Made by a program: the position numbers and the translations under genes. Under the pieces are notes generated by a model, which was given only the letters and a program-made list of their open reading frames with translations, was not told the DNA's origin and searched no databases. Positions 11,733-21,425 of a DNA stretch of 64,000 nucleotides are shown one piece after another; position 1 is the stretch's first letter; every line of letters begins with the position of its first letter. This DNA is from Sphaerolaimus hirsutus (taxonomy: Eukaryota; Nematoda; Chromadorea; Monhysterida; Sphaerolaimidae), in assembly GCA_964036195.1 (NCBI GenBank), contig OZ038450.1, forward strand, positions 9,364,701 to 9,428,700, written 5' to 3'.

Positions 11733-11849
11733 TTGTGGTGTGAATTACATTTCATTGACCATTTGCAATCTTGTTTGCAGAAATTGTGTGTTCTTGCTCA
11801 GTACACAACATTGATCATTTGGGAGTGTACATGAATGCATTGGCATAAA

Positions 11850-12106
11850 TGTTCAATGTGAAAACAAGCAATATCTGGGAGCTTTTGGAGAAAAAACCCC
11901 CTTTTTTTGAAAAAAATGGGTTTTATTTTTTAAACCTTGCGTTGAAAAAAACCCTTTTTCGGCCATCACTAGTGTAGACCCATAACCATATGTGGGAGCT
12001 TTAAAAAAAACAACATTTTTCTTTTTTTTAAACATTGTTTTTGTAAACGTTGTTTTTTTTAAAAACAGTCGTTAAAAATATGTTTGCCATCCCTATCTCA
12101 GAGGCA
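11850..12106. repeat. two fragments of the GTTTTT-word element
   Basis: Two right-end fragments in a row end cggccatcac (11967) and ttgccatcccta (12105). Both have gggagctttt followed by A- and T-run words. Confidence 0.5.
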
Positions 12107-12320
12107 AAATTTTATTTATCTTTGCCTCCCCATAGTTGTCTAGCTATCCACCTATCTGTCTGTAGTGATTTTTGAGACATTCTGCCCCGATTTTCGCTTA
12201 AAATAGCAACCCCCCCAACCCACCCAAAAATGTTTTTGGCTATCTATCACTTGGAGGAGTGATCTACTATCTATATGACTATCTATGTGATCTACTATCT
12301 ATGGACTTTTACAGTAGTGT
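12107..12320. repeat. eroded CAGGGG MITE fragment
   Basis: It shows gcaaaattttatttatctttgcctcc, the cccccccaacccacccaaaa run and ggctatctatcacttggagg in the inverse orientation of the family. Confidence 0.45.
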
Positions 12321-13085
12321 GCATCTGGCTTCATGCGTCAAACAGTATTTATGTGGATGGGAGGGAAAAGTTGTAAGTGCAATAACTTTTGATTGGAAAG
12401 AGATATTGAACTCATTCTGTTGGTATACGACTTCTCACAGTCTCAAGTATATGATAGCATGTTCAGTAAAAATTTACTTTTCACATTTAAAAACCGGGTC
12501 AAATCGGCATAAGAAATATAGACATCACTAACGCGACCCACAAAATGGAATCTACAGCTTATGCCGATCATTTTAAGTGTTCAACGGTCTAAATCGGCCC
12601 AGAAATGGCCGAGTTACTGAGCTCCCAAGTCAATTGTCCTGATCGGCCATGCAAAATGACCATGTTTTTATAGACCACCTTTATCTCGGGACTGGGGGAT
12701 TATTTGTGGAAAAAAATTTTTTGTCGTAGCCCCGCCCCCAAACCCCAATATACTTGAACGGCATCAAAATCATCCAATGTACAATGAAATGGGACAAGAC
12801 AAAAGTCTGGAGACCCCCCCCCTCTAAAATGCCACCCTCCATTTATTCTATGGATCGGCGGCCCCAGTTTGTATGAAATTTATCATGCTTTTGTTTTCAA
12901 GTGCATTTTTTTGTTTTTGGGATTTTTTTGTTCATTTTTCAATTTTTTTTATTTTTGTTGGAGTCCTCAAAATAGGCCTCGCTAGCGAGGCCTCCGACAT
13001 TTTCTAGTTTTTTTTGGAAATTTTTCAAAAATGTGACGACAAAATGTTGTCACGAGCTGTGAACGTGTTTTTTTTGTGACGACTC
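12321..13085. other. unassigned sequence inside the 7.8-kb element
   Basis: No gene or family repeat is recognised up to about 13020, where GTGACGACA words of the enclosing element return. There are T-runs at 12890-12960. Confidence 0.3.
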
Positions 13086-13119
13086 AGTGACAACTCATTT
13101 TTGTTTACTTGGTCTAATC

Positions 13120-13640
13120 GCTCTCCCCACCAGAGTCCAAAGAAGTCAAAAATGGCCTGCTCGATTGCCGGAAATGCTGCTCATGCATCTGAAAACAGGC
13201 AGATTTCTTTGGGAAGCTGAACGGTCCTGCGGTGATCCACAATTTGGTGAATTCCATTGCCAAGGTTGTGGAGCGCCATGAAATGATGATGGGCAATGTC
13301 AAGGGAGTACCCCCAGCAGTACCGCGGATCAGCCAGTATCCCGAAGGCGAGTGTGATGACTGCACTGGCATGCCAGAATACTTGCTGTTCCATCTGCAAA
13401 TGTTTGCAGATGTGTACCCGCGCATGACCAACACTCAGCTGTGCCAGATGTGCAAAGACATGTTGACAACCATCCATACTACCAAAGCGTGCTGTCAGCA
13501 TTTGATGACAACAATGCAGTTGATGACAATGTGGTCATTGTTCTTTCCTTGGATGAGACGGTTTGTTGATATTTTTTGTATGTGTTGTATGCGTATATGG
13601 ATTGAAAAACTGTTTGTAATGACCCAGTTTTTTAAATAAA
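13120..13640 (+). pseudogene. coding-like remnant inside the GTGACGAC element, unidentified
   Basis: A GC-richer stretch follows a possible acceptor (ccccaccag). It reads DCRKCCSC, then a stop, then an open frame of about 140 codons with GPAVIHNLVNSIAKVVERHE and CDDCTGMPEYLLFHLQMF. I recognise no family. It lies in the internal part of the 8629-16402 element and could be a decayed element gene or a captured exon; opposite-strand frames are also open, so even the strand is uncertain. Confidence 0.25.
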
Positions 13641-13940
13641 ACATTTTCTTAAAATGGTTGCTTTTTAAAAAAGCACTGGTGATGCAATATGCAAATCACT
13701 GTTTGCATATAATTCATTATTTTTGAGCAGGTGCCCACGAGGTCTTCAAGCAATCACAGCCGCACCACCAACCCTGTCGTCAGCTGAAATGTGGGTGCGC
13801 GTGAAAATCTGGAAAATATTGATGTGCCGGTGGTGGCCATGGGCAACATGCTGTGTGTGCCATTGCAGCGTTCTAGTCTGGCGCCTTCCGCAGATCATCA
13901 GGTAGTTGATGATTTGAGCGGGCGGGGTGGGGTGGGTGTC

Positions 13941-14550
13941 GGTGCACAAGTAAACCTGGTGCACAAGTAAACCCGGTGCACAAGTAGCAAAAGTAGTAGA
14001 AGGGCGCCATGGTGTGGTTTACTTTGGCACCATCAAATGGTGCCATACCATCACAAATGATGTGTATATTTGTTGTTTTTGTGGGTGGGGGGTTGCAGTG
14101 GTTCAATTTATGGTTTTTTTCAAGCTTAGAAAGAAAGAAAAAGGGGAAAATCACTAGATACATATGTAGATAGCTAGAGCATTTGGGGGGTAATCCAACC
14201 CCCCCTCCAACCCCTATACTGAACCCCTGCAGTGCCCACAAAGACCCAGTGCTCAATATGGGGGCCCGGCACCTAAGCACTGTGTCTACATTGGCACTGG
14301 ACACATTGTTACTTGTGCACCGGGTTTACTTTAGGGTTCAAACGGGATCCTGATCCCAAATCCCGAGAAATTTCAGGATTTTGTGGTCCCGATCCCAAAA
14401 CCTCAATCCTCATCCCAAAGTTTGAAAAAGCCAATCCCAATCCCGATCCCGAAACCTCAATCCCAATCCTGATCCTGAAATTTCAAAAACCAATCCCAAA
14501 AAGTCAATCCTGTTTGAACCCTAGTTTACTTGTGCACTGGTCCTGCGCTG
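13941..14550. repeat. GTGCACAAGTAAAC-word repeat with a nested GATCCC MITE
   Basis: GTGCACAAGTAAACC is repeated at 13945-13985 and its inverse recurs at 14308-14331 and 14524-14540. The MITE at 14332-14523 interrupts it. Confidence 0.55.
14332..14523. mobile_element. 192-bp hAT-like MITE, GATCCC word
   Basis: The ends TAGGGTTCAAACGGGATCC and GTTTGAACCCTA are inverted, and both flanks are GTTTACTT (14324-14331, 14524-14531). The inside is GATCCC, AATCCC and CCGATC words. Confidence 0.9.
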
Positions 14551-14597
14551 AATTGAGCTATCCACCCCCCCCCCCACTGCAGACCCATCAACTGTGC

Positions 14598-14913
14598 CAA
14601 GTTTATATTGAATTTCGACCCTAGGGGGGTTGGTTTGATAACGAATCTCTCCTCCGGAGGGGTAGATAGCTGGAAAATGTTCTTTGGGGGGGGGGGGGGG
14701 GTCGTGGGGGTTATGTATTTTTGTTAGGTTATATTAAAGTAAGTAATGTTAAGTTATATTAAATGATTATCTCTCATTTTGGTGCCCAAATGTTGCCTCC
14801 GTGATAGATTGATTGAATGATTGATAGATGGATTGATTGATTGATTTATAGCTGGGCAGTTTTAGGGGGTGTAACACCCCCTGAACCCCCACCCCCTGTT
14901 CAAGACCCCTGGA
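14598..14913. mobile_element. CAGGGG-family MITE with eroded left end
   Basis: The left end reads CAAGTTTATATTG and the right end GACCCCTG. The flanks aactgtgc and gactgtgc match at 7 of 8 bases, as an aged duplication. ATTGATTG tandem repeats lie at 14805-14845. Confidence 0.7.
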
Positions 14914-15066
14914 CTGTGCACCGTATTATCCAAGATTAGGATTGGCACATGATTTTTAAACTCATTTCTTTCAAAAAATTTATTTATTTTTGTAATCAAG
15001 CCGTTTAATCAATCAATCAATCAATCAAACTGATTTTTTTAAACCCCTATGTTTAGCCAGTATGTA

Positions 15067-15301
15067 CCATATTTCCTCGAAATACCCCCTCAAAATGGGC
15101 ACTATGTATTTGTGGTTCGGGAAATGCATAATAGACATTCAAAACACTTACTGTGTTATGTTAGAACATTGTATATACCATCTACATCCTTATATAAGGC
15201 TGTAAAAACTTATAAATGGTGGTTATTGTTGCATTTTTCACGTTTTTCTCTCAAAATTTCCACTCTGAAAAAAAACCTGGGGGTATTTCGAGGAAATACG
15301 G
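15067..15301. mobile_element. TA-class CCGTATT element
   Basis: It runs CCATATTTCCTCGAAATACC to TTTCGAGGAAATACGG with TA on both sides. The C/G runs are short in this copy. Confidence 0.75.
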
Positions 15302-15380
15302 TAACCTCATGCAATTCAAACATTTTACTGTACAACAAGAACAACAAAAAGATGTGTATACACTGCATACAAATAATGTA

Positions 15381-15788
15381 CCGTATTACCTCAAAATACA
15401 TGGCGGTTTATTATTTTGCCAGCAAAATTTGAGGGGGGGTTAATTAGAGGGGGGTTTATTCGAGGGGGGGTTTTATTATTTCGCCAGAAAATTTTGTGGA
15501 ATTCATAGTTAAGAATACGCGATTTCTTACACAAAAATGGTAATAAATGTGAGAATATAGGTTATATTGGGGCTATAGATGAACATCTGTACACAAATGA
15601 GCGTATAAGAGTAGCTGCGATGCAAATAAGTAGTAATAAATACATCATGTACATTGCATACATGATGTACATCATTCCGGAAGGGGGTATTTCGAGGGGG
15701 GGTTTATTATTTCCCCAGCCCATTTTGAGGGGGGGTTAATTCAAGGGGGGGGATAATTCAAGGGGGTGGATAATTCGAGGTAATACGG
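15381..15788. mobile_element. TA-class CCGTATT element
   Basis: It runs CCGTATTACCTCAAAATAC to AATTCGAGGTAATACGG, TA on both sides. It has two G-run blocks and the core tacatcatgtacattgcata. Confidence 0.75.
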
Positions 15789-15965
15789 TATCTGCTATTG
15801 CTGCTATATGGCAATATTCTTAAAGTATTTTTGTATGGTATTGTTTTCAGCCAGAGGGGGCGTTGTTCAAGAGGGGGGAGTTTTTCAAGGGGGGGTTAAT
15901 TTTTCCTCACCTCGCCAACAGGGGGGAGTTATTTGAGGGGGGGTCTTATTTGAGGATCTGTGGTA
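15789..15965. repeat. fragment of the AATAAGACCCC variant repeat
   Basis: GTTATTTGAGGGGGGGTCTTATT with cctcacctcgccaacagggg matches 7735-7790 and 19705-19835. Confidence 0.5.
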
Positions 15966-16811
15966 TGTATCTACCTCTGATAAATTTTGCTTGCTTATCT
16001 GAAACAACGTCGTCACATATTACAAATACAATGAAATTTGTCGTCACAAAAAAAACACGTTCACAGCTCGTGACGAATATCAGCCACTTTTATGTGTCAC
16101 TAAAATAAGTGCGTGACGATCACGGAGGATTAAGTTGCTGTCGTCACACTGTTGCAGCATGAAAAATCAAGTTTTTTCAGATTTGTCGGAAAGCTGTCGG
16201 AAGGCCCAGCGGAATAAAAAAAATTCAATGGTCCATAACTATTTAATGACTAAGCCAATTGAACTGAAATTACACACACATATACACCTTAGTATGATAT
16301 ATACTCAACCATTTTTACTCGTGAATATGGGACTTTATTCCGGAGTTATGGAACTTTAAAAAAATAATTTGTCGTAGACATGAAATCCGTGTAAACGCCG
16401 CCTTAAGGATTTAGTATAGAGGTGTCAAAATCACCATACAAAAATGGAGTTTGCATCCGAAACTCTTTAAGGAAATCTGTACTGGTTTTTAGAGGTTTTT
16501 ATGAATTTGCACCCGAAACCTGTCAATCTGCAGGTGACTTTGCACCCGAAACTCGTTATCTGCATGCATTTATGCTGATGTGACGTCAAACAAATCGTCA
16601 TAACTCTGGGTATATATGTTGGCCAGATGGTTGTAAATATGGAAAATGTAGAGAAATTCATGAACTTTTCAAAAAGTTTCGGGCAAGCGTTGTCACTTGA
16701 AGCATGCCCGCGCGGGTCAATGTCAAAGTTTCAAATGCGATTTTCAAAAACCCAAAAACCTGCAGATAACGGGTTTCGGAATCAAACTCCTCATATGTCT
16801 TATTTCGTGAG

Positions 16812-16875
16812 CGCAAAAATGTACGAAAACCTGCCGTTCTATTGGAGGTATGCCGTTCTATTAGAAGAAATACGG
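16812..16875. repeat. AATAGAACGGCA repeat end
   Basis: Two copies of TGCCGTTCTATT are followed by agaagaaatacggta. This end matches the CCGTATT terminus but carries a different word. Confidence 0.6.
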
Positions 16876-17022
16876 TATATGTATATCTCAGTTGTACGGA
16901 TTGACAGGATTCTGTTTCAAGCGGTTATTAGTATTAGATTAGTGCTCACCGCATTGAGTCTTCTTATAGATAAATACCTTTCGCTAACTTACAGCCGCAG
17001 CATGCTAAATACAATATAAATA

Positions 17023-17472
17023 CCGTATTTCCTCGAAATATTCCCCCCTCGAAATACCCCCCCCCTCGTTTGACCCCCCCCCCCCCTCTCGGGACCACTA
17101 TGAAACAATCACCCCCCCTCGAAATACCCCCCCCCCAAATTGAGTGTAAAGGGAACGTACATGACAATAACTGTAGTTTGTGTTCTGTGTACTGCAGAAC
17201 ACACGTTAAAACAATGTCGTTGTCACGTTAGAACAGTGTACATACCATCTACATACTAATATTAGTCTACAGAACCTTATAAATGGCGGTTTTTGTTGCA
17301 TTTTTCGACGTCTGCGTACGTTTCAGACGACAATTTCGTACTTGGTTTTCAAAAAATTTCTTGTGAAATAATAACCCCCCCTCGAAATACCCCCCCCCCT
17401 CGTTTACCCCCCCCCCCTCTCGGGACCACTATGAAACAATCACCCCCCGGGGGATATTTCGAGGAAATACGG
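17023..17472. mobile_element. TA-class CCGTATT element, recent copy of 5717
   Basis: It runs CCGTATTTCCTCGAAATATT to TTTCGAGGAAATACGG with TA flanks. The core acacgttaaaacaatgtcg through gtacgtttcagacga is almost identical to 5717-6171. Confidence 0.85.
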
Positions 17473-17617
17473 TAGCTATAATTTCACCTTACTTGAATGG
17501 CTACCTATTTTCTATCTACACAGGTGAAAACTGCAATGAGTTATAGTTTTCAATCAACAATGCCGTTGATTCAACAAAGACCTGTTGTTTTCACACATGC
17601 ACACACTACGAACCAGT

Positions 17618-18464
17618 TAGAGATGGCCAAAAAATGTTTTTTTGAACCCTGTCTAAAAAAACAAAAACAAAAATTTAATTTAAAACGTGTTTTTAAATAA
17701 AATGGGTTTTTCAAAAAGCTCCCAAATATGGTTATGGGTAGTGATGCCAAGCGCCAAAAGCGCCAAGGCGCTTTTCCGACCCCTAGCGCCAAGCGCCAGT
17801 GGCGCCAGTGCAAAAGAGCGCCAAAAGCGCCATGGCGCTTTTTGCTTTGGCGCTAGCGCCAGGCACCAGCGCCTAGGCGCTTTTACATAACTAGTTTCGA
17901 GGCAACATATACAGGTATATCAGACAATTGCCAGTACTTTGTGATGTTAAATATAGCCATATAGCATGGCTGTGGGGCCATGGGATAGCATTATAAGTGG
18001 TGATTTCTGTCAAAAATATCCATTTTTTGTCGACTTGTTACGTACCTATATTGCCTTTTGTCGAATGTTCGTGACTTCAAGTCATGTTTTCATGGAATAG
18101 TGCTTAAATAAGGTTATAAGAGAAGACTAATACATTGACAGTGATGTTTCACACTGTAGAAGTATGTGGGAGCACATTGGCTGGATATTTTATACTACAC
18201 TAACAGATCACGGCTTATTATGACACAATGGCAGGAACAAATGGAAGGTTTCACACTAAAAAGGTCTCAAAACCAATGAAAACAACCACCAATGGTATAA
18301 TAATGTATATGTGAAATTGCGCGCTTACGCGGAAAAAAATTGCAAAATACCCAGTGCATGTACAAAAATTTTGGCTGATGTTTAAAAAACGGTTTCGATG
18401 CCTGTTAATTTCAACAAAAAAAAACATTTTTTAAAGACGGTTTAAAAAACACCGGCCATCTCTA
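17618..18464. mobile_element. hAT-like element, GTTTTT/AAAAAC word, with a nested GGCGC array
   Basis: The ends TAGAGATGGCC and GGCCATCTCTA are inverted; the flanks gaaccagt and taaccagt match at 7 of 8 bases. The array at 17740-17891 is inserted in it, splitting sequence that is continuous at 39750-39830. Confidence 0.75.
17740..17891. mobile_element. GGCGC-word MITE
   Basis: TAGTGATGCCAAGCGCC to GCGCTTTTACATAACTA, with an inside of GCGCCAAGGCGC-type words. No clean duplication remains. Confidence 0.7.
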
Positions 18465-18654
18465 TAACCAGTATTTATAAATATCTCAGGGGGTTCAACA
18501 TTGTGTCTCCATTTCGTAGTCATGGTTACCGTCCGTTTACAGTTTGAATTATATCTTATTAAACTGATTAAAGGTTTCTGGTGTGGTGTGGACTTCGATA
18601 AGAAAAACTGGCTTTGTGTGACTCAATTACTATCATGTATTTACCATAGTTCGT
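18465..18654. other. unassigned AT-rich sequence
   Basis: No family repeat or gene is recognised. Confidence 0.3.
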
Positions 18655-18966
18655 CTAACAGAATGTCATGCCTCCAATAGAACGGAAGGTTTTGGCACGT
18701 TTTTGCGCTCACAAAAATAATAGAACGGCAGCCTTCAATTGAACAGCGGGTGGAAATACTCACGCTGACCATGTTGAACCTGGGTGCTCATGAATCAGCA
18801 TGAACGTATTTCAAGTTACCAGAATGAGTTTTTTCAAATCTTCGTCAACTATAGTTGGTGGACACCTCGTTCTGGTAATCTAAAACGCATTCAAAGGCGA
18901 TTTATGGGTTCACCAAAATCAGAGTTTACTGGCAGTAAACTAGCGTGTGCAGCCCAATGGGAACAA
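18655..18966. repeat. AATAGAACGGCA fragment followed by a GAGTTTACC-word element
   Basis: At 18655-18750 there are copies of tccaatagaacgg. At 18764-18966 the words accagaatgag and gtaaactag occur, ending GCGTGTGCAGCCCAAT, the terminus shared with 20579-20775 and 60623-60793. Confidence 0.55.
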
Positions 18967-18967
18967 C

Positions 18968-19325
18968 ATACCCTATTACCTCGAATGATCCCCCTTGAAT
19001 TAACCCCCCTCGGAAAAAAAACCCCTCAAAATGGGCTGGGGAAACAATAAACCCCCCTCGAATTACCCCCTCCGGAATGATGTACATCATGTATGCAATC
19101 TACATGATGTATTTATTACTGCTAATTGCACTGCAGCTTCACATCACTAGTTTGTGTAGCTATCACACACTGCACTGCATTTGCATTTGATGAATAAGCC
19201 GAGGCGTAGCTCAGTTTTGCCCGTCTGTCTTCATCGATCGTTTTATTTTTATTTTTGCGGTATCGTTTCCATGGCGGAGTCTATTAAGAGGGAGGGGGGG
19301 GGGGGTTATTCAAGGGAGGTTATGT
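18968..19325. repeat. eroded TA-class CCGTATT element
   Basis: It begins CCCTATTACCTCGAATGATC and has the acatcatgtatgcaatc core, but its right end is degraded after a G-run at 19292-19305. Confidence 0.6.
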
Positions 19326-19335
19326 TGACACTGTA

Positions 19336-19690
19336 CCGGAACACATCTAAACCCATTACACATCTAAACGATGTTTGCTGATAAACAGCGATATCTACAT
19401 GTTAGATCGATAAACGTCCATCATTCAATCCAATCAAACACAGCTCATTATGTAGCGGCGCTGGCAGCATGCATTGTTTCCATTGTCAGCGCGCCCAAAT
19501 TTGGTTGGAGGATAGTGATATTAGTAGACATGCCCACTCAACAGTGGGCAGTAAATAAACACAAAGGTATATGTAATTGTGTTTTCCGCCAACTGTTAAG
19601 TGGGTGTGTCAGATAATATGCTAATCGTAGATGTGTGATGGGTAGAATTAGATGGGTTTCAGGTTTATATGTGTAATGGGTTTAGATGTG
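19336..19690. mobile_element. ACATCTAAAC-word inverted-repeat element
   Basis: ACATCTAAACCCATTACACA at the left is mirrored by TGTAATGGGTTTAGATGTG at the right. No duplication was confirmed. Confidence 0.6.
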
Positions 19691-19962
19691 CTCCAGTGAT
19701 GTTTAGATGTGGCCTTAGTCGTTATGTTTTCCTCACCTGGCAAACAGGGGGAATTATTCAAGGGAAGTTATTTTTCCTCACCTGGCGAACAGGGGGAGTT
19801 ATTCAAAGGGGGATCTTATGCGAGGATTTGCAGTAGCCTGTTTAGCCTGTCGCGATTGCTGTCGTCAACTGCCCTAACAGCGCTGAAATTTCATCATGGA
19901 CAGCGGATTCGATAATGTAATCGATTCTAGCTTCATTTTTTCGAACGTTGTACCCACATGGA

Positions 19963-20160
19963 GCCAGTCCCGCAAGGGGACAACTACTTCACTCTTTACT
20001 CTTAACTTCGCTCTTGATTTTACATTAAAATTTTACTTCACATTTTACTTTGAAGTTTTACATTTCACTCTTAACTTTTGACTTCACTCTCAACTTGACA
20101 TTTATCCTTTTACTTTACACTTGACGTTTGACTCTTTACTTGTCAACTTCCGGCACTGGC
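19963..20160. mobile_element. TTTACTTCAC-word MITE with GCCAGTCCCGC ends
   Basis: It runs GCCAGTCCCGCAAGGGG to CCGGCACTGGC, and the inside is words such as TTTACATTTCACTC. It is related to 32471-32697 and 46111-46471 (GGCAGTCCC ends). Confidence 0.6.
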
Positions 20161-20397
20161 ACATGATGGTGTATGTTTTGACCGTCGCTTCGTTCAAGCC
20201 GTGCTAACGTCCGGCGGTCAGCGGTGTATTTTGTTTACACAGCGGTATTTAGGGACGAATAAATATACCTTTTCCTGTGTTTGTGTGTTTTCACAAATTT
20301 CCTATGCCACAACCTTAAATATACCAAAAGTGATCTAAAATGATAATGATGATCTTATAAAGTGCGACAGATTAAAAAATAATACGCCTGTCTCATC

Positions 20398-20775
20398 AGT
20401 GCACCACACACAGAAATTTTGAGTTATACGTTCGAACGCTTTTTTGCAAAGTATTATATGAACAACGACCTAACTAGAAGTCCGTTCGAACGTTTTTAGT
20501 TAAAAAACAGGCCGCCATACAGATTTTTCGAAACGTTCGCATGACTAAAAATTTCTGTGGTGCGCCATTGTAGTCGCGTACACCAGTACACCATCGAAAT
20601 TTGGGAAACTCATACATCTGTTTTGAACACATTTGAGTTTATCAGAATGGATGATTTTTTATCTGTGTCCACAGTTGTTGACAAACTGCTCATTCTGGTA
20701 AAGTGAAATGTCTTCAAAACAGATTCTCAAGTTTCTCAAATTTCGATAATGTATTAGCGTGTGCAGCGCAATTAT
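20398..20775. repeat. two adjacent inverted-repeat elements
   Basis: The first (20398-20573) has GCACCACACACAGAAATTTT ends and CGTTCGAACG words. The second (20579-20775) has CGAAATTTGGGAAACTCAT mirrored by GTTTCTCAAATTTCG and ends GCGTGTGCAGCGCAATT. Confidence 0.6.
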
Positions 20776-20807
20776 TTACGTACTGCAGATAAATACATTT
20801 TTATCTG

Positions 20808-21305
20808 TACTGCTACGATTACAGCTCGACGTAAAATTCCAGCGTAAAATTCCGTCGCAAAATTGATTACATGAAAGTGGATGATGATACAGGTCTGCAA
20901 TTTTTCATGGACAATATGTTTATCAATACCTTCATTGTGACCAAGGGTCGTCATCCACGGTCACTTCTATTTGATTGTGAAAATTCAAAAGCTTCGATTT
21001 TACGTTGAAATTTTACGCCAGCTGAAGAAAAATCAATTCTACGCTATGTCATTGCATGCAATCACCTGGCGTAGAATTGACTTTTCTTCAGCTGGCGTAA
21101 AATTTCAACTTAAAATCGAAATTTTTGAATTTTCACAATCAAATAGCAGTGACCGTGGACGATGACTCTTGGACATAATGAAGGTATTGATAAACATATT
21201 TTCCATGAAAAATTGCAGACCTGTATCATCATCCACTTTCATGTAATCAATTTTGCGATGGAATTTTACGCTGGAATTTTACGTCGAGCTGTAATCGTAG
21301 CATAA
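20808..21305. mobile_element. 500-bp near-perfect palindrome, GCGTAAAATT word
   Basis: The arms of about 245 bases mirror one another: GCTACGATTACAGCTCGACG at the left and its inverse at the right, and internally tggatgatgatacaggtctg against cagacctgtatcatcatcca. The centre is near 21055. Related elements lie at 27992-28432 and 29524-30135. Confidence 0.85.
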
Positions 21306-21425
21306 ACGTGAATTACATTCCTGCTTGTGTAACACATCGGTATAAAGACCCGATGAACATTTAGCATATTTTACTCAATATCGCTTTTCAATCAGCCTCA
21401 TCAGATCACCTCAAACTGCAATGTT

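Larger units (their letters stand above)
8629..16402. mobile_element. Harbinger-like 7.8-kb inner element, GTGACGAC word
   Basis: The ends GGCCGTGTTTACACGGATTT and AAATCCGTGTAAACGCCGCC are inverted and flanked by TTA on both sides. A TTA-type 3-bp duplication with GGCCGTG ends is typical of PIF/Harbinger elements. Its own sequence carries GTGACGACA words (8650-8740, 13030-13085, 16010-16160). The rest is later insertions: AATAGAACGGCA repeat, CAGGGG MITE, a 1.1-kb palindrome, GATCCC MITEs and two CCGTATT elements. Confidence 0.7.
8311..16798. mobile_element. outer element of an 8.5-kb nest, CCCGTTATCTGCA word
   Basis: The ends GACATATGAGGAGTTTGGTT and the inverse of aatcaaactcctcatatgtc pair over more than 20 bases, and TTATTT sits outside both ends. 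Its own DNA is only about 8311-8628 plus 16403-16798, filled with CCGAAACCCGTTATCTGCAG words. Everything between came later. Confidence 0.75.
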
